A stretch of DNA of 16,076 bases from Frondihabitans sp. (GCA_025464735.1 JAODMX010000403.1:1-16076), one strand, 5' to 3'; positions 6,675-14,606 are shown, counted from the first letter of the stretch. Translations and numbers: made by a program. The notes: a model not told the origin generated them from the sequence alone.

Positions 6675-7031
6675 GTCTGCGACCGGCGACGTCCACGACG
6701 GCTCTGGGTCGCGGACGTGACCTCCGTCGTCGCCCCGTCCCCCGGCACCGTTGGCGACAGCTTCGATAACGCTCTCGCGGAAGCGGCGAACGGGCTCTAC
6801 AAGACCGAGCTGACCCGCCAGCGCGGCCCGTGGCGCACCGTCGAACAGGCTGAACTGGCGACGCTGGAATACGTGTGGTGGTGGAACAACCGGCGGCTCC
6901 ACTCCGAGCTGGACTACGTCACCCCGATGGAGGTTGAGCGAGCCTATTATGCTGACCTCGAATCAGCCCGGCCGGCACCCACCGGACCAGGCAGCAAGGA
7001 GGAACTACACCCAGGCCGATTCGGGGTCTAG
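6675..7031 (+). mobile_element. IS3-family transposase (OrfB) remnant with internal deletion
   Basis: The frame reads DRRRPRRLWVADVT, the start of the rve/DDE catalytic core with its first aspartate. It then jumps within about ten residues to the end of the core: GDSFDNALAEAANGLYKTEL with the catalytic glutamate, and WWNNRRLHSELDYVTPMEVE. Roughly 100 or more residues that normally carry the second aspartate are missing, as is most of the N-terminus and any OrfA. The C-terminal tail to the stop at 7031 looks complete. No terminal inverted repeats or target duplication were found by eye. The remnant sits between the decayed oxidoreductase and the exporter operon and cannot transpose by itself. 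The gap 6565-6674 holds no recognisable gene. Confidence 0.85.
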
Positions 7032-7078
7032 CCGACACGCGACGAGTTGACGGCCCTCACGAGTTCCCAGCCCACCGT

Positions 7079-8545
7079 TCATCGGGATCGCCGCCTGGCC
7101 CAGCGGGCCTCCCGGCGATGCTCGACGACGTACGCGGGCAGGATGACGGCGGCCACGACCATGGCGGCGATGATCAGCATCACGCTTGAGCCGGTGAGGG
7201 CGACCTGGACGCGGGTCACGACGTCGGCGACTGCCGTGGAATCCTGCGACCCGACGGCAGAGGCGCCGAGCGCGACGAGCACCGCGAGGCCCAACGAGCT
7301 GCCCAGCTGGTGAGCCGTGTTCAGTACCCCGGAGGCGGCGCCACCGTCTTCGGCGCGCACCCCGTGGATGCCGAAGCTGGTGAGCGGCGCGAATGCGAGG
7401 CCCTGTCCGAGGCCGATCAGGATCATCGGCAGGCCGACGTCGAGGAGGTAGGAGCTGCCGGCGGTGATGCGGCTGAGCCACGCCATTCCGATCAGGGTGA
7501 ACATGACGCCGGCGAACAGCAGGGCCAGCGGCGGCAGACGGCGGCTGAGTTGGGGCACCAGCAGAGCCACCACGAAGTTGACGATCGTCATGGGCAGGTA
7601 GCCAAGGCCGGCCTGGAGGGGTGTCCAGTGGAAGACGTCTTGCAAGAACTGGGTGACGAAGAAGAAGAATCCCATCATGGCGCCCAGGTAAAGGAACCGG
7701 ATGGCGTAGGCACCGGAGCGCTCCCTGCTGACGAAGATGCGGAGCGGCATGATCGGTTGGCCTGCCCGGGCTTCGTTCACGACCAGGAGCACCAGCAGGA
7801 CGACACCGAGGGCGATGGCGCCGATCGTGACGGGTGAACCCCAGCTGAGATCGGTCGACGAGACGACGCCGTAGATCAGCGAGCCGACTCCGAGGGTCGA
7901 GAAGAGCGCCCCGCGCACGTCGAAGGTGCCGGGAGTGCGGGGCTGTTCGATGAGGTAGCGGACGCCGAGAATCACCATGACGATCCCGATCGGCACGTTG
8001 ACGAAGAAGCCGACCCGCCAGGAGAGAAGGTCGGCGAAAAGACCGCCGATGACCATGCCAAGGCTCGCGCCGATGCCTGCGGTAGCGGCGTACCAAGCGA
8101 CTGCTCGGTTGCGTTCCTTGCCGGCCGGGAACGTGGCCGTGAGAAGTGACAGCGACGTGGGTCCGACGATGGCGGAGCCGATGCCCTGGAGGGCGCGCGC
8201 CCCAATCATCCAGTCGCCGGTCGGCGAGGCGCCGACCGCCATCGAGGCGACGGTGAAGAGGACGAGTCCGACGATGAACAGCCGTCGACGTCCCAGGATG
8301 TCGCCCGCGCGGGCAGCGAGGAGGAGCAGACCGCCGAACGTGAGGGTGTAGGAGTCTTGGATCCAGGAGAGCCCGGTGCTCGAGAAATGCAGGGTCGCCT
8401 GGATGGACGGCAGTCCGGTGAAGATGATCGAGTTGTCGAGGATGATCATGAAGTAGCTGACCAGGATGATGATCAGGATCCCGGTCCGGTGAACGGGTGT
8501 CACCGTCGCCCCGGAGTCCGCGTCAGCGGCCGTTGTAGTCGTCAT
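7079..8545 (-). CDS. DHA2-type (EmrB/QacA) MFS multidrug exporter, 14 TM
   Basis: This 488-residue membrane protein expels hydrophobic compounds using the proton gradient, to judge by its family. The first helix carries YFMIILDNSIIFTGLPSI with the DHA2-type D37-N38-S39 motif. The motif-A loop reads GDILGRRRLF (81-90), and the fifth helix has the motif-C-like GIGASLGMVIGGLF. The length and hydrophobic pattern fit 14 transmembrane segments. The start is ATG 8545, which shares TGATG with the stop of the upstream cupin fragment. It has no good ribosome site of its own, so translation probably depends on re-initiation after the upstream frame. It is the last gene of the minus-strand redox operon, which suggests it exports the compound or product handled by that operon. 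The substrate is unknown. Confidence 0.88.
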   Translation of the reverse strand: MTTTTAADADSGATVTPVHRTGILIIILVSYFMIILDNSIIFTGLPSIQATLHFSSTGLSWIQDSYTLTFGGLLLLAARAGDILGRRRLFIVGLVLFTVASMAVGASPTGDWMIGARALQGIGSAIVGPTSLSLLTATFPAGKERNRAVAWYAATAGIGASLGMVIGGLFADLLSWRVGFFVNVPIGIVMVILGVRYLIEQPRTPGTFDVRGALFSTLGVGSLIYGVVSSTDLSWGSPVTIGAIALGVVLLVLLVVNEARAGQPIMPLRIFVSRERSGAYAIRFLYLGAMMGFFFFVTQFLQDVFHWTPLQAGLGYLPMTIVNFVVALLVPQLSRRLPPLALLFAGVMFTLIGMAWLSRITAGSSYLLDVGLPMILIGLGQGLAFAPLTSFGIHGVRAEDGGAASGVLNTAHQLGSSLGLAVLVALGASAVGSQDSTAVADVVTRVQVALTGSSVMLIIAAMVVAAVILPAYVVEHRREARWARRRSR

Positions 8546-8735
8546 CAGTGATGTGCTCGGCCGGGGTAGACGTCGAAGACGTTGCCGTCGCGGTCGCCGA
8601 AGCGCGCAACGCCCTGCGTCACGCGCAGGTACTGTCCTCGGGCGTGGGGATGCCACGCCGTCCGGGCGCCGGGTGCGAAGCGGACGGTGGCGACGGTCAT
8701 GCGTTGGTCGTCGGTGTGCGGGGTTCGATCTGCAT
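8545..8735 (-). pseudogene. split and truncated cupin-domain protein
   Basis: A frame with a good ribosome site (AGGAG, seven bases before ATG 8735) gives only MQIEPRTPTTNA before a TGA at 8699-8697. An overlapping ATG at 8700 (ATGA) then gives 51 residues: VRFAPGARTAWHPHARGQY with the cupin metal-site histidines WHPH, then RVTQGVARFGDRDGNV and VYPGRAHH. Intact cupins of this kind are around 110-130 residues and join these parts through a TGDV-type stretch that is missing here; the second cupin motif with its histidine is also largely lost. The stop overlaps the exporter start (TGATG). The gene is probably inactive as an enzyme but may still be translated and serve coupling. Confidence 0.75.
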
Positions 8736-8768
8736 GAGGGGTCTCCTGTGGGCTGGGTGGTCGGAGGG

Positions 8769-9074
8769 CTAGTCGGCGAAAACGGTCTTGGCGACGGTCA
8801 CAGCAGACATGGCGCGCGGCCAGCCGGCGTAGAACGCAAGGTGGATGATCGCCTCGGTGATCTCGTCCTCGGTGACGCCGTTCTCTTTGGCCAGGCGAAG
8901 GTGGCCGACGAGCTGCTCGGTGCTGCCGTTGGTGATCAGTGCGGTCACCGTGACCAGGCTTCGGTCCCGCTTGGACAGAGCAGGGCGCTCCCAGATGTCT
9001 CCGAACAGGACATCGTCGGTGAGGGAGACGAGTTTCGGTGAGAAATCACCGATGGCTTTCTGAGCGGCGGTCAC
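8769..9074 (-). CDS. carboxymuconolactone decarboxylase-family protein
   Basis: This is a 101-residue cytoplasmic all-helical protein of the CMD family (PF02627). The diagnostic region is ALSKRDRSLVTVTALITNG, then QLVGHLRLAKENGVTEDEIT and EAIIHLAFYAGWPRAMSAV. It has no cysteine at all, so it is not an AhpD-type peroxidase with CxxC; it resembles the decarboxylase-like branch that often accompanies cupins and alcohol dehydrogenases. Its GTG start overlaps the stop of the alcohol dehydrogenase (GTGA), so the two are translationally coupled. It is followed by the cupin fragment. The true substrate is unknown, and a quinone- or lactone-related detoxification role is inference. Confidence 0.9.
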   Translation of the reverse strand: MTAAQKAIGDFSPKLVSLTDDVLFGDIWERPALSKRDRSLVTVTALITNGSTEQLVGHLRLAKENGVTEDEITEAIIHLAFYAGWPRAMSAVTVAKTVFAD

Positions 9075-10105
9075 GGCTTCACCAGGACCTTCAGCGCCTC
9101 GCGGTCGGCCATGGCTTGGTATCCGGCGGGGACCCCGTCGAGATCGACGGTGCGGTCGAACACGCGGCCGGGCTCGATGGTGCCGTCGAGGATGAGGGGC
9201 AGCAGCTCGTCGATGTAGGCGCGAGCCGGGGCGACGCCGCCGGTCAGAGTGATATTGCGCATGAACTCCGGGAACCCGAGGGGTACCTCGGCGAACTGGG
9301 GTGCTCCGACGCGGCTGATGGTGCCGCCGTCGCGGACGACGGCGATCGCGGTGTCGAGGGCGGGCTTGAGGCCGACGGCCTCGAGGACGATGTGGGTGCC
9401 CACGCCTCCGGTGAGCTGCTTGATGGCTGCGATGCCGTCTTCGCCGCGCTCGGCGACGACGTCGGTGGCTCCGAATTCGCGGCCGAGGTCGGTGCGCGCC
9501 TGGTGGCGGCCCATCAGGATGATCTTCGACGCGCCGAGGAGTGTGGCGGAGAGAACCGCGGAGAGTCCTACGGCACCGTCGCCGATGACGGTGACGGTCT
9601 TGCCGGGAGCTACGCCGCCCATCTTCGCGGCGTGGTAGACGGTCGACATGACGTCGGAGAGGCTGAGCAGCGACGGGATCAACTTCTCGTCGAAGCCCGC
9701 GGGAACGACGACGAGGGTGCCGTCGGCCTGGGGGACGCGAACGATTTCGCCCTGGCCGCCGTCGCCGTCGGTGCCGCCCCAGTGGCCACCGTGGATGCAG
9801 GAGGTCTGGAGACCGTCGAGACAGAACTCGCAGGTGCCGTCGGAGGACACGAACGGGGCGATGACGAAGTCGCCCACCGCGATGCCGGTGACCTCGGATC
9901 CGACCTCCTCGACGATGCCGACGAACTCGTGCCCCATGGCGGAGCCGTGCTCGGTCAGGGGTTTGGAGGCGTAGGGCCAGAGGTCGCTGCCGCAGATGCA
10001 GCCGGCGACGACGCGGACGAGAGCGTCGGTGCGCTCTGTGATCGCCGGATCCGCGACGGTCTCGACGCGGACGTCGCCGGCGCCGTACATCAGTGTTGCT
10101 CGCAT
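9071..10105 (-). CDS. zinc-dependent alcohol dehydrogenase (MDR family)
   Basis: This is a 344-residue cytoplasmic NAD(P)-dependent oxidoreductase that interconverts alcohols and carbonyls. The GroES-like domain carries the catalytic zinc site CICGSDLW (C38), with GHE at 58-60. A structural-zinc-like lobe has only three cysteines (C92, C95, C103) in SSDGTCEFCLDGLQTSC. The Rossmann motif is VTVIGDGAVGLSA (171-183). The second strand ends MGRHQAR with arginine, and without the acidic residue of NAD-specific members, which favours NADP. The start is ATG 10105 with AAGGGAG eight bases upstream; the longer frame to 10147 has no ribosome site. It is first in the minus-strand operon and divergent from the XRE/MLTR regulator, its likely controller. 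Confidence 0.93.
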   Translation of the reverse strand: MRATLMYGAGDVRVETVADPAITERTDALVRVVAGCICGSDLWPYASKPLTEHGSAMGHEFVGIVEEVGSEVTGIAVGDFVIAPFVSSDGTCEFCLDGLQTSCIHGGHWGGTDGDGGQGEIVRVPQADGTLVVVPAGFDEKLIPSLLSLSDVMSTVYHAAKMGGVAPGKTVTVIGDGAVGLSAVLSATLLGASKIILMGRHQARTDLGREFGATDVVAERGEDGIAAIKQLTGGVGTHIVLEAVGLKPALDTAIAVVRDGGTISRVGAPQFAEVPLGFPEFMRNITLTGGVAPARAYIDELLPLILDGTIEPGRVFDRTVDLDGVPAGYQAMADREALKVLVKP

Positions 10106-10235
10106 GTGGGGGCTCCCTTTCGTTGATCTGAACCGCTTCCCAGCCAAGCGGGCTTCGCGGGCGCGTGAGAGTCCCCACCGTTACGGGTACTGCGAGAACC
10201 TCCCAGGTGTGAGGGGACTGACGTACGGTGCTGTT
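10106..10235. promoter_or_regulatory. divergent control region, ADH operon / XRE regulator
   Basis: The 130-base gap holds CCGCTT (10133-10138) and AAGCGG (10146-10151), an inverted repeat with a 7-base spacer, and the half-sites AGTCCCC (10170-10176) and GGGGACT (10213-10219). On the plus strand TACGGT (10224-10229) lies seven bases before GTG 10236, where a -10 of a leaderless transcript would be. Which repeat the regulator binds cannot be told. Confidence 0.4.
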
Positions 10236-11165
10236 GTGGACAACAAGACCGATATTCGCGACTTCCTGGCGTCGAGACGCGCTCGGATCACCCCTGAGCA
10301 GGCGGGCCTGCCTGACTTCGGGGGTACTCGCCGGGTGGCGGGACTCCGACGTGAGGAGGTCGCCATGCTCGCCGGCGTGAGCGTCGACTACTACGTCCGG
10401 CTCGAGCGCGGAAACCTCGGCGGGGTCTCCGAGAGTGTCCTTGAGTCCCTCGCCCGCGCGCTTCACCTCGACGACACCGAGCGGGCGCACCTGTTCGATC
10501 TCGCCCGCACCGCGAACTCCTCCGTCGGCACGCGGCGGCGAGTGCCGACGAACCGGGTTCGCCCGGGTGTCCAGCGGCTCCTCGACTCCATCTCCGCGCC
10601 CGCGTGGGTGCGAAACGGTCGGATGGACATCCTTGCGTCGAACACACTCGGGCGTGCGCTTTACTCGCTGGTTCACGAGAGTCCACTGTCTCCGCCGAAC
10701 ACGGCGCGGTTCTGTTTCCTTGACCCGCGGGCCGTCGACTTCTGGCCGGACTGGGACAAACTGGCGTCGGAGACGGTCGCGAGTCTCCGCACCGAGGCTG
10801 GACGCAACCCGTATGACAAGGGTCTGACCGACCTGATTGGTGAGCTGTCCACCCGGAGCGAGGAGTTCCGGATCCGGTGGGCAGCTCACGATGTTCACCA
10901 GCACCGGTCCGGGGTCAAGAAGATCCAGCACCCGGTCGTCGGTTACCTCGAGTTGACCTACGAGGCCATGGAGCTCGTGACCGACCAAGGCCTCACCTTG
11001 CTCGCCTACAGCGCGGAGCCGGGTTCTCGAGACGCCGAGGGCCTCGAACTCCTTGCCAGCTGGGCTGCAACCGAAGCCCGCGAGGCATGTGACTCGCGTT
11101 CCGTCGATGGGCTCTCTCATGCCCACCGAACCGAGCGCAAGCTAGAAGGAGGAGAGCAGCCATGA
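10236..11165 (+). CDS. XRE-family regulator with MLTR-type ligand-binding domain
   Basis: This is a 309-residue cytoplasmic transcription factor. Residues 7-75 form the XRE helix-turn-helix: RREEVAMLAGVSVDYYVRLE (39-58), then RGNLGGVSESVLESLARALH. Residues about 105-285 match the MmyB-like ligand-binding (MLTR) fold, with SAPAWVRNGRMDILASNTLG, NTARFCFLDPRAVDFWPDW and a conserved end (LLAYSAEPGS). Such regulators commonly stand divergent to the dehydrogenase genes they control, as here. The GTG 10236 start is chosen because the conserved sequence begins there and a -10-like TACGGT lies just upstream; there is no Shine-Dalgarno, so it may be leaderless. The C-terminal tail, about 25 residues past the usual end, overlaps the ribosome site of the next gene, and the stop overlaps its start (ATGA). 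Confidence 0.93.
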   Translation: MDNKTDIRDFLASRRARITPEQAGLPDFGGTRRVAGLRREEVAMLAGVSVDYYVRLERGNLGGVSESVLESLARALHLDDTERAHLFDLARTANSSVGTRRRVPTNRVRPGVQRLLDSISAPAWVRNGRMDILASNTLGRALYSLVHESPLSPPNTARFCFLDPRAVDFWPDWDKLASETVASLRTEAGRNPYDKGLTDLIGELSTRSEEFRIRWAAHDVHQHRSGVKKIQHPVVGYLELTYEAMELVTDQGLTLLAYSAEPGSRDAEGLELLASWAATEAREACDSRSVDGLSHAHRTERKLEGGEQP

Positions 11166-11929
11166 CCGGACGCCCCACGACCGTGCTGGTCGTCGGATCG
11201 ACCGGAAGTGTCGGACGCCACGTCGTCGACGAGGCGCTCCGCCAGGGTTATGCCACCCGCGCCCTCGTCCGTGACGCCTCACGGAGTGGCCGACTGAACC
11301 CGGACGTCGAGACTGTGGTCGGAGAGCTGACCGACGTCGCCGACCTGACGGAAGCCTTGGCCGGGATCGACGCCGTCGTCTTCACTCAGGGGGCGTCGTA
11401 CGGCGACGCGTCCGCCGCCGAGGCCGTCGACTACGGGGCCGTTGCGAACACGCTCACCGCCCTCGGCGGCCGACGCGTGCGCATCGCCCTCATGACGAGC
11501 ATCGGCGTGACCCGGCGAAACGCGACGCATGACTGGAAGCGCCGCGGTGAGCGGCTGATTCGCGCAAGCGGCAACGCGTATACGATCGTTCGGCCCGGCT
11601 GGTTCGACTACAACGACGAGGACCAGCTCGAGATCACGCTGTTGCAGGGCGACACTCGCCACGCCGGAAACTCCAACGACGGGGTCATTGCCCGCGCGCA
11701 GATCGCCCGCGTGCTCGTCGACAGCCTGTCCTCCGACGCGGCGGATCACCGAACCTTCGAGCTGGTGGCCGAGCGCGGCCCGGCCCAGGAGGATCTCGAG
11801 TCGACTTTCGCGCGCGCGGAGCAGGATCCTGCGGGCTCGCTCGACGGGGTGCACGACCAACCGAACCTGCCCCTCGCTGCCGAACCGGATCGGGTTCGCG
11901 CGGATCTCGCCCGTCTCACCTCCCGCTGA
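11162..11929 (+). CDS. NAD(P)-binding atypical SDR (NmrA-like)
   Basis: This 255-residue cytoplasmic protein has a Rossmann fold starting VLVVGSTGSVGRHVVDEAL, with the GxxGxxG glycines at 12, 15 and 18, then the dinucleotide-contact region ALVRDASRSGRL. ALMTSIGVTRR and YTIVRPGWFDYN follow, the usual landmarks of the atypical SDR5/NAD(P)H-binding (PF13460) group. The classical YxxxK pair is not present in its usual form, which fits this group. A perfect AAGGAGG (11146-11152) lies nine bases before ATG 11162, and the start overlaps the stop of the regulator, so the two are cotranscribed. It belongs functionally with the redox cluster. The substrate is unknown, and it may be a reductase or a redox-sensing protein. 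Confidence 0.9.
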   Translation: MTGRPTTVLVVGSTGSVGRHVVDEALRQGYATRALVRDASRSGRLNPDVETVVGELTDVADLTEALAGIDAVVFTQGASYGDASAAEAVDYGAVANTLTALGGRRVRIALMTSIGVTRRNATHDWKRRGERLIRASGNAYTIVRPGWFDYNDEDQLEITLLQGDTRHAGNSNDGVIARAQIARVLVDSLSSDAADHRTFELVAERGPAQEDLESTFARAEQDPAGSLDGVHDQPNLPLAAEPDRVRADLARLTSR

Positions 11930-12011
11930 ACCCAGCCCGAAAGCCCTCATCGCCGAGTGCCGCTTCGTCGGCGCGGCGCAGGTAGTCGTCGAGGACCGGC
12001 TCACGGACGGG

Positions 12012-12890
12012 TCAGGCCTCGGGGATGTCGCGTCCGAAGGCTGCGATGGTGACGTCTTCCGGGGCGGGGCCGCCGCGGACACCCCTGTCGAGGCTGTCGA
12101 GGGCGCTGATCTCGTCCGCGCTGAGGTCGAAGTCGAAGACGTCGAAGTTTTCGTCGATTCGGTCGCGTTTGACGGACTTCGGGATGACCTGGCGGCCTTC
12201 CTGAATATGCCAGCGAAGCATCACCTGTGCGGGCGATTTGCCGTACTTCGTTGCGATTGCGACGATCACCGGCTCGTTGAAGGTCGTTCGATCGCTGCTC
12301 CCCCGGTAGCTGGTGATCCCGCCGATCGGGGACCAGGCCTGCGTGAGGATCCCCGCCGCCGCGTCAGCGTCCTGCACGTCGTTCTGGGTGAAGAAGGGAT
12401 GCCGCTCGACCTGGTTGATCGCCGGCACGATCGACGTCTTCTCGAGGAGGTCTCGGAGGTGATTCGGCATGAAGTTGCTGACGCCGATGGAGCGAACCTT
12501 GCCGTCGGCGAGAAGCTGCTCGAGGGCGCGGTAGGAGTCGACTGTCTTGTCGAATTCGCCGGGGAGCGCTTGGTGCAGAAGGAGCAGGTCGATCTGATCC
12601 ACGCCGAGCTTGTCGGCGCTCTTGTCGAAGGCGTGGAGGGTCGAGTCGTAGCCGTAGTCGCTGATCCAGACTTTCGTCTCAATGAAGATCTCAGACCTGT
12701 CGACGCCGGAACGGCGGATACCTTCGCCGACCTCATTCTCGTTCGCGTAGGCAGCGGCGGTGTCGATCTGCCGGTAGCCGATTTCGAGGGCGGACTGGAC
12801 GGCAGCGACCGTCTCTTCCGGCGATGTCTGGAAGACACCGAGCCCGATCTGAGGGATCTCGATGCCGTTGTTCAGCGTGAATGTGGTCAT
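12012..12890 (-). CDS. aldo/keto reductase
   Basis: This is a 292-residue cytoplasmic TIM-barrel oxidoreductase that reduces aldehydes or ketones with NADPH. The catalytic tetrad is visible: D43 and Y48 in QIDTAAAYANENEVG, K73 in IETKVW and H106 in DLLLLHQALPG. SIGVSNFMPNHL and the cofactor-binding region VIPKSVKRDRIDENFDVFDF complete the family signature. It resembles the 2,5-diketo-gluconate reductase-like AKR5 group. Length and the closing FGRDIPEA are normal. The start ATG 12890 has only a weak ribosome site (CGAGG). It is convergent with the SDR, separated by 82 bases without a clear terminator, and divergent from the FAD oxidoreductase. Confidence 0.95.
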   Translation of the reverse strand: MTTFTLNNGIEIPQIGLGVFQTSPEETVAAVQSALEIGYRQIDTAAAYANENEVGEGIRRSGVDRSEIFIETKVWISDYGYDSTLHAFDKSADKLGVDQIDLLLLHQALPGEFDKTVDSYRALEQLLADGKVRSIGVSNFMPNHLRDLLEKTSIVPAINQVERHPFFTQNDVQDADAAAGILTQAWSPIGGITSYRGSSDRTTFNEPVIVAIATKYGKSPAQVMLRWHIQEGRQVIPKSVKRDRIDENFDVFDFDLSADEISALDSLDRGVRGGPAPEDVTIAAFGRDIPEA

Positions 12891-13021
12891 GCCTCGACGC
12901 TACGGCGGGATGCTGGTGGCGTGGGAGGTGCTGCTGGTCACCCCTTCGACGTTCGCAATGACGGTTCGGGGGAAGTAGTCCGACTGCCGCGAAACCCACC
13001 CGGCCGTGACAATCTTGATCG

Positions 13022-14413
13022 ATGACCCGGATCCGGCACGCCACGGCACCTGACGGCACGAGTCCGGCCCTGGCCGAGCTCGTGGAGCGACTCGGGGAAG
13101 CCGTGCTGACCTCCGCGGAGGACATGGGGCAGTTTCGCGGCGACGCCTCCCGCGCCGAGATCGCTGCGCTCCCCCTCGCAGTTGTGGCCGCGCGCACGAC
13201 CGCCGACATATCGACGGCACTGGCGTGGGCGAACCGCCACGGGATCCGAGTCTCGGTTCGAGGGAGCGGAACGGGCCTCGCGGGCGGCGCGGTGGCCTAC
13301 CCGCAGGGGCTCGTGATCTCGCTCAGCCGGATGTCGAGGATCCTTTCGATCGACCCGGCATCACGTCTCGCGCGGGTGGAGGCCGGGGTCATCACGGCCG
13401 ATATCGACGATGCCGCCGCGGAGTTCGGTCTCATGTACGCGCCGGATCCGGCAAGCTACCGTCAGTCGACGATCGGCGGCAACATCGCGACGAACGCCGG
13501 CGGACTCCGGTGCGTCAAGTACGGCGTCACGGCAGACAGCATCGCGGGGCTCGAAGTCGTGCTCGCGAACGGCGACGTGATCTCGACGGGATCCGACACC
13601 CGCAAGAATGTCGTCGGCTACGACCTGACGCACCTGTTCGTCGGCTCCGAAGGCACGCTCGGCGTCGTGACAGCTGCGACGGTTCGCCTGCGGCCTCGTC
13701 CCGTCGGCGCCACAGTCACCTTCCGGGCGCTCTTCCCGACGACGGCCGCGGCGGGGAAGGCCGTCGACTCGATCATGGCCGGATCCGTCGTCCCGGAGAT
13801 GCTGGAGCTGATGGACCGGCTCAGCGTCGAGATCGTCGAGAAGCACTACCCGACCGGTGTCGACACGGGGTCGGCCGCCGCGGTGCTCGTCGGGCAGTTC
13901 ATCGGGGCCACTGCGGCCGACGATGCGAGCGCCGCCCTGGAGCAGTGTCGACGCGCCGGATCCGTGTCGGTCGAGTCCGGTGAAGGCGACATCCTGCTTG
14001 AGGCGCGTCGCGTCGCCAGCAGGGCACTCTCCGCGGAGGGGCTTCGCGTCTCCTCCGATGTTGCCGTTCCGATTTCGCGGCTGGCCGAGATGTTCGCCGC
14101 GATCGATCGGATCAGCAGCGAGGAGGGCGTGCCCATTCCGACCTTCGCGCATGCCGGCGACGGCAACCTGCATCCCTCCGTCATCGTGACCAGCGACGAC
14201 CAGGAGACCCTGGACCGAGCCGAACGGATCCTCGAGCGGATCAGCACCGAAGCACTGCGCCTCGGCGGGACCCTCTCGGGTGAGCATGGCGTCGGTTCCT
14301 TGAAGTATGCCTCGCTTGGCAGGCAGCTCGATCCCGCGACGCTTGCCACCCACCGCGCGATCCGCCTGGCCCTGGATCCGAATCAGATCCTGTCACCGGG
14401 ACGCGGCGTCTGA
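13022..14413 (+). CDS. GlcD-type FAD-binding oxidoreductase (glycolate/D-lactate dehydrogenase-like)
   Basis: This 463-residue flavoprotein probably oxidises a 2-hydroxy acid. The N-terminal FAD_binding_4 domain (about 45-190) has the pyrophosphate-binding loop RGSGTGLAGGAV (80-91) and the stretch STIGGNIATNAGGLRCVKYG. The C-terminal FAD-oxidase domain (about 220-460) carries FAHAGDGNLHPS (375-386), with the active-site histidine region, and GEHGVG (420-425). No GlcE or GlcF partner lies nearby, so it may be a stand-alone D-lactate-type enzyme or pair with distant subunits. The ATG at 13022 has no Shine-Dalgarno; GACAAT at 13008-13013 is placed where a leaderless -10 would be. It is divergent from the aldo/keto reductase across a 131-base gap. 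Confidence 0.93.
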   Translation: MTRIRHATAPDGTSPALAELVERLGEAVLTSAEDMGQFRGDASRAEIAALPLAVVAARTTADISTALAWANRHGIRVSVRGSGTGLAGGAVAYPQGLVISLSRMSRILSIDPASRLARVEAGVITADIDDAAAEFGLMYAPDPASYRQSTIGGNIATNAGGLRCVKYGVTADSIAGLEVVLANGDVISTGSDTRKNVVGYDLTHLFVGSEGTLGVVTAATVRLRPRPVGATVTFRALFPTTAAAGKAVDSIMAGSVVPEMLELMDRLSVEIVEKHYPTGVDTGSAAAVLVGQFIGATAADDASAALEQCRRAGSVSVESGEGDILLEARRVASRALSAEGLRVSSDVAVPISRLAEMFAAIDRISSEEGVPIPTFAHAGDGNLHPSVIVTSDDQETLDRAERILERISTEALRLGGTLSGEHGVGSLKYASLGRQLDPATLATHRAIRLALDPNQILSPGRGV

Positions 14414-14422
14414 GCGCGCGCT

Positions 14423-14435
14423 CGCCGTGTCGGCG
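14423..14435 (+). terminator. weak hairpin after the FAD oxidoreductase gene
   Basis: CGCCG-TGT-CGGCG lies ten bases after the stop. The stem is only five pairs and no T run follows, so its role as a terminator is doubtful. Confidence 0.25.
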
Positions 14436-14525
14436 CTCGAGATCGAATTGAGTCGTGGCGGCCGTGCCCCCTCGGGCAGTCGCTCACCGGGCCAAATGGC
14501 AACGCCTCACACCGACCCGACAGTC

Positions 14526-14554
14526 TTGATGTTTCACATGGAGAATGTCAAGAT
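14526..14554 (+). promoter_or_regulatory. candidate promoter for the secreted-protein operon
   Basis: TTGATG (14526-14531) and CAAGAT (14549-14554) are 17 bases apart, and the surrounding bases are less GC-rich than their neighbours. TCTTGA (14524-14529) and TCAAGA (14548-14553) are also an inverted repeat, so a repressor could bind across the promoter. The match to consensus is moderate. Confidence 0.35.
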
Positions 14555-14606
14555 GGGGGCTGGGCTCTAGAGCCCAACCCCCAGGTTGCTGCGTTGCAGC
14601 GCAGCA
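14555..14606 (+). other. two adjacent stem-loops (leader structure or terminator)
   Basis: GGGGG-C-TGGGCTC faces AGCCCAACCCCC over 14555-14582, a stem of about twelve pairs with one mismatch. TGCTGCG (14587-14593) then pairs with CGCAGCA (14600-14606) over a six-base loop. No T run follows either stem. They may end transcription from the FAD gene or structure the leader of the secreted-protein message. Confidence 0.5.

Noticed and set aside
8769..11126. 785-codon minus-strand open frame spanning the dehydrogenase and the regulator
   Set aside because: Only its last 101 codons are real (the CMD protein). The rest is an arginine/histidine-rich shadow of the dehydrogenase and regulator genes.
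14555..14582. Classical rho-independent terminator of the FAD oxidoreductase gene
   Set aside because: The stem is strong but lies 141 bases after the stop and no T run follows; it is listed as a structure of undecided role instead.
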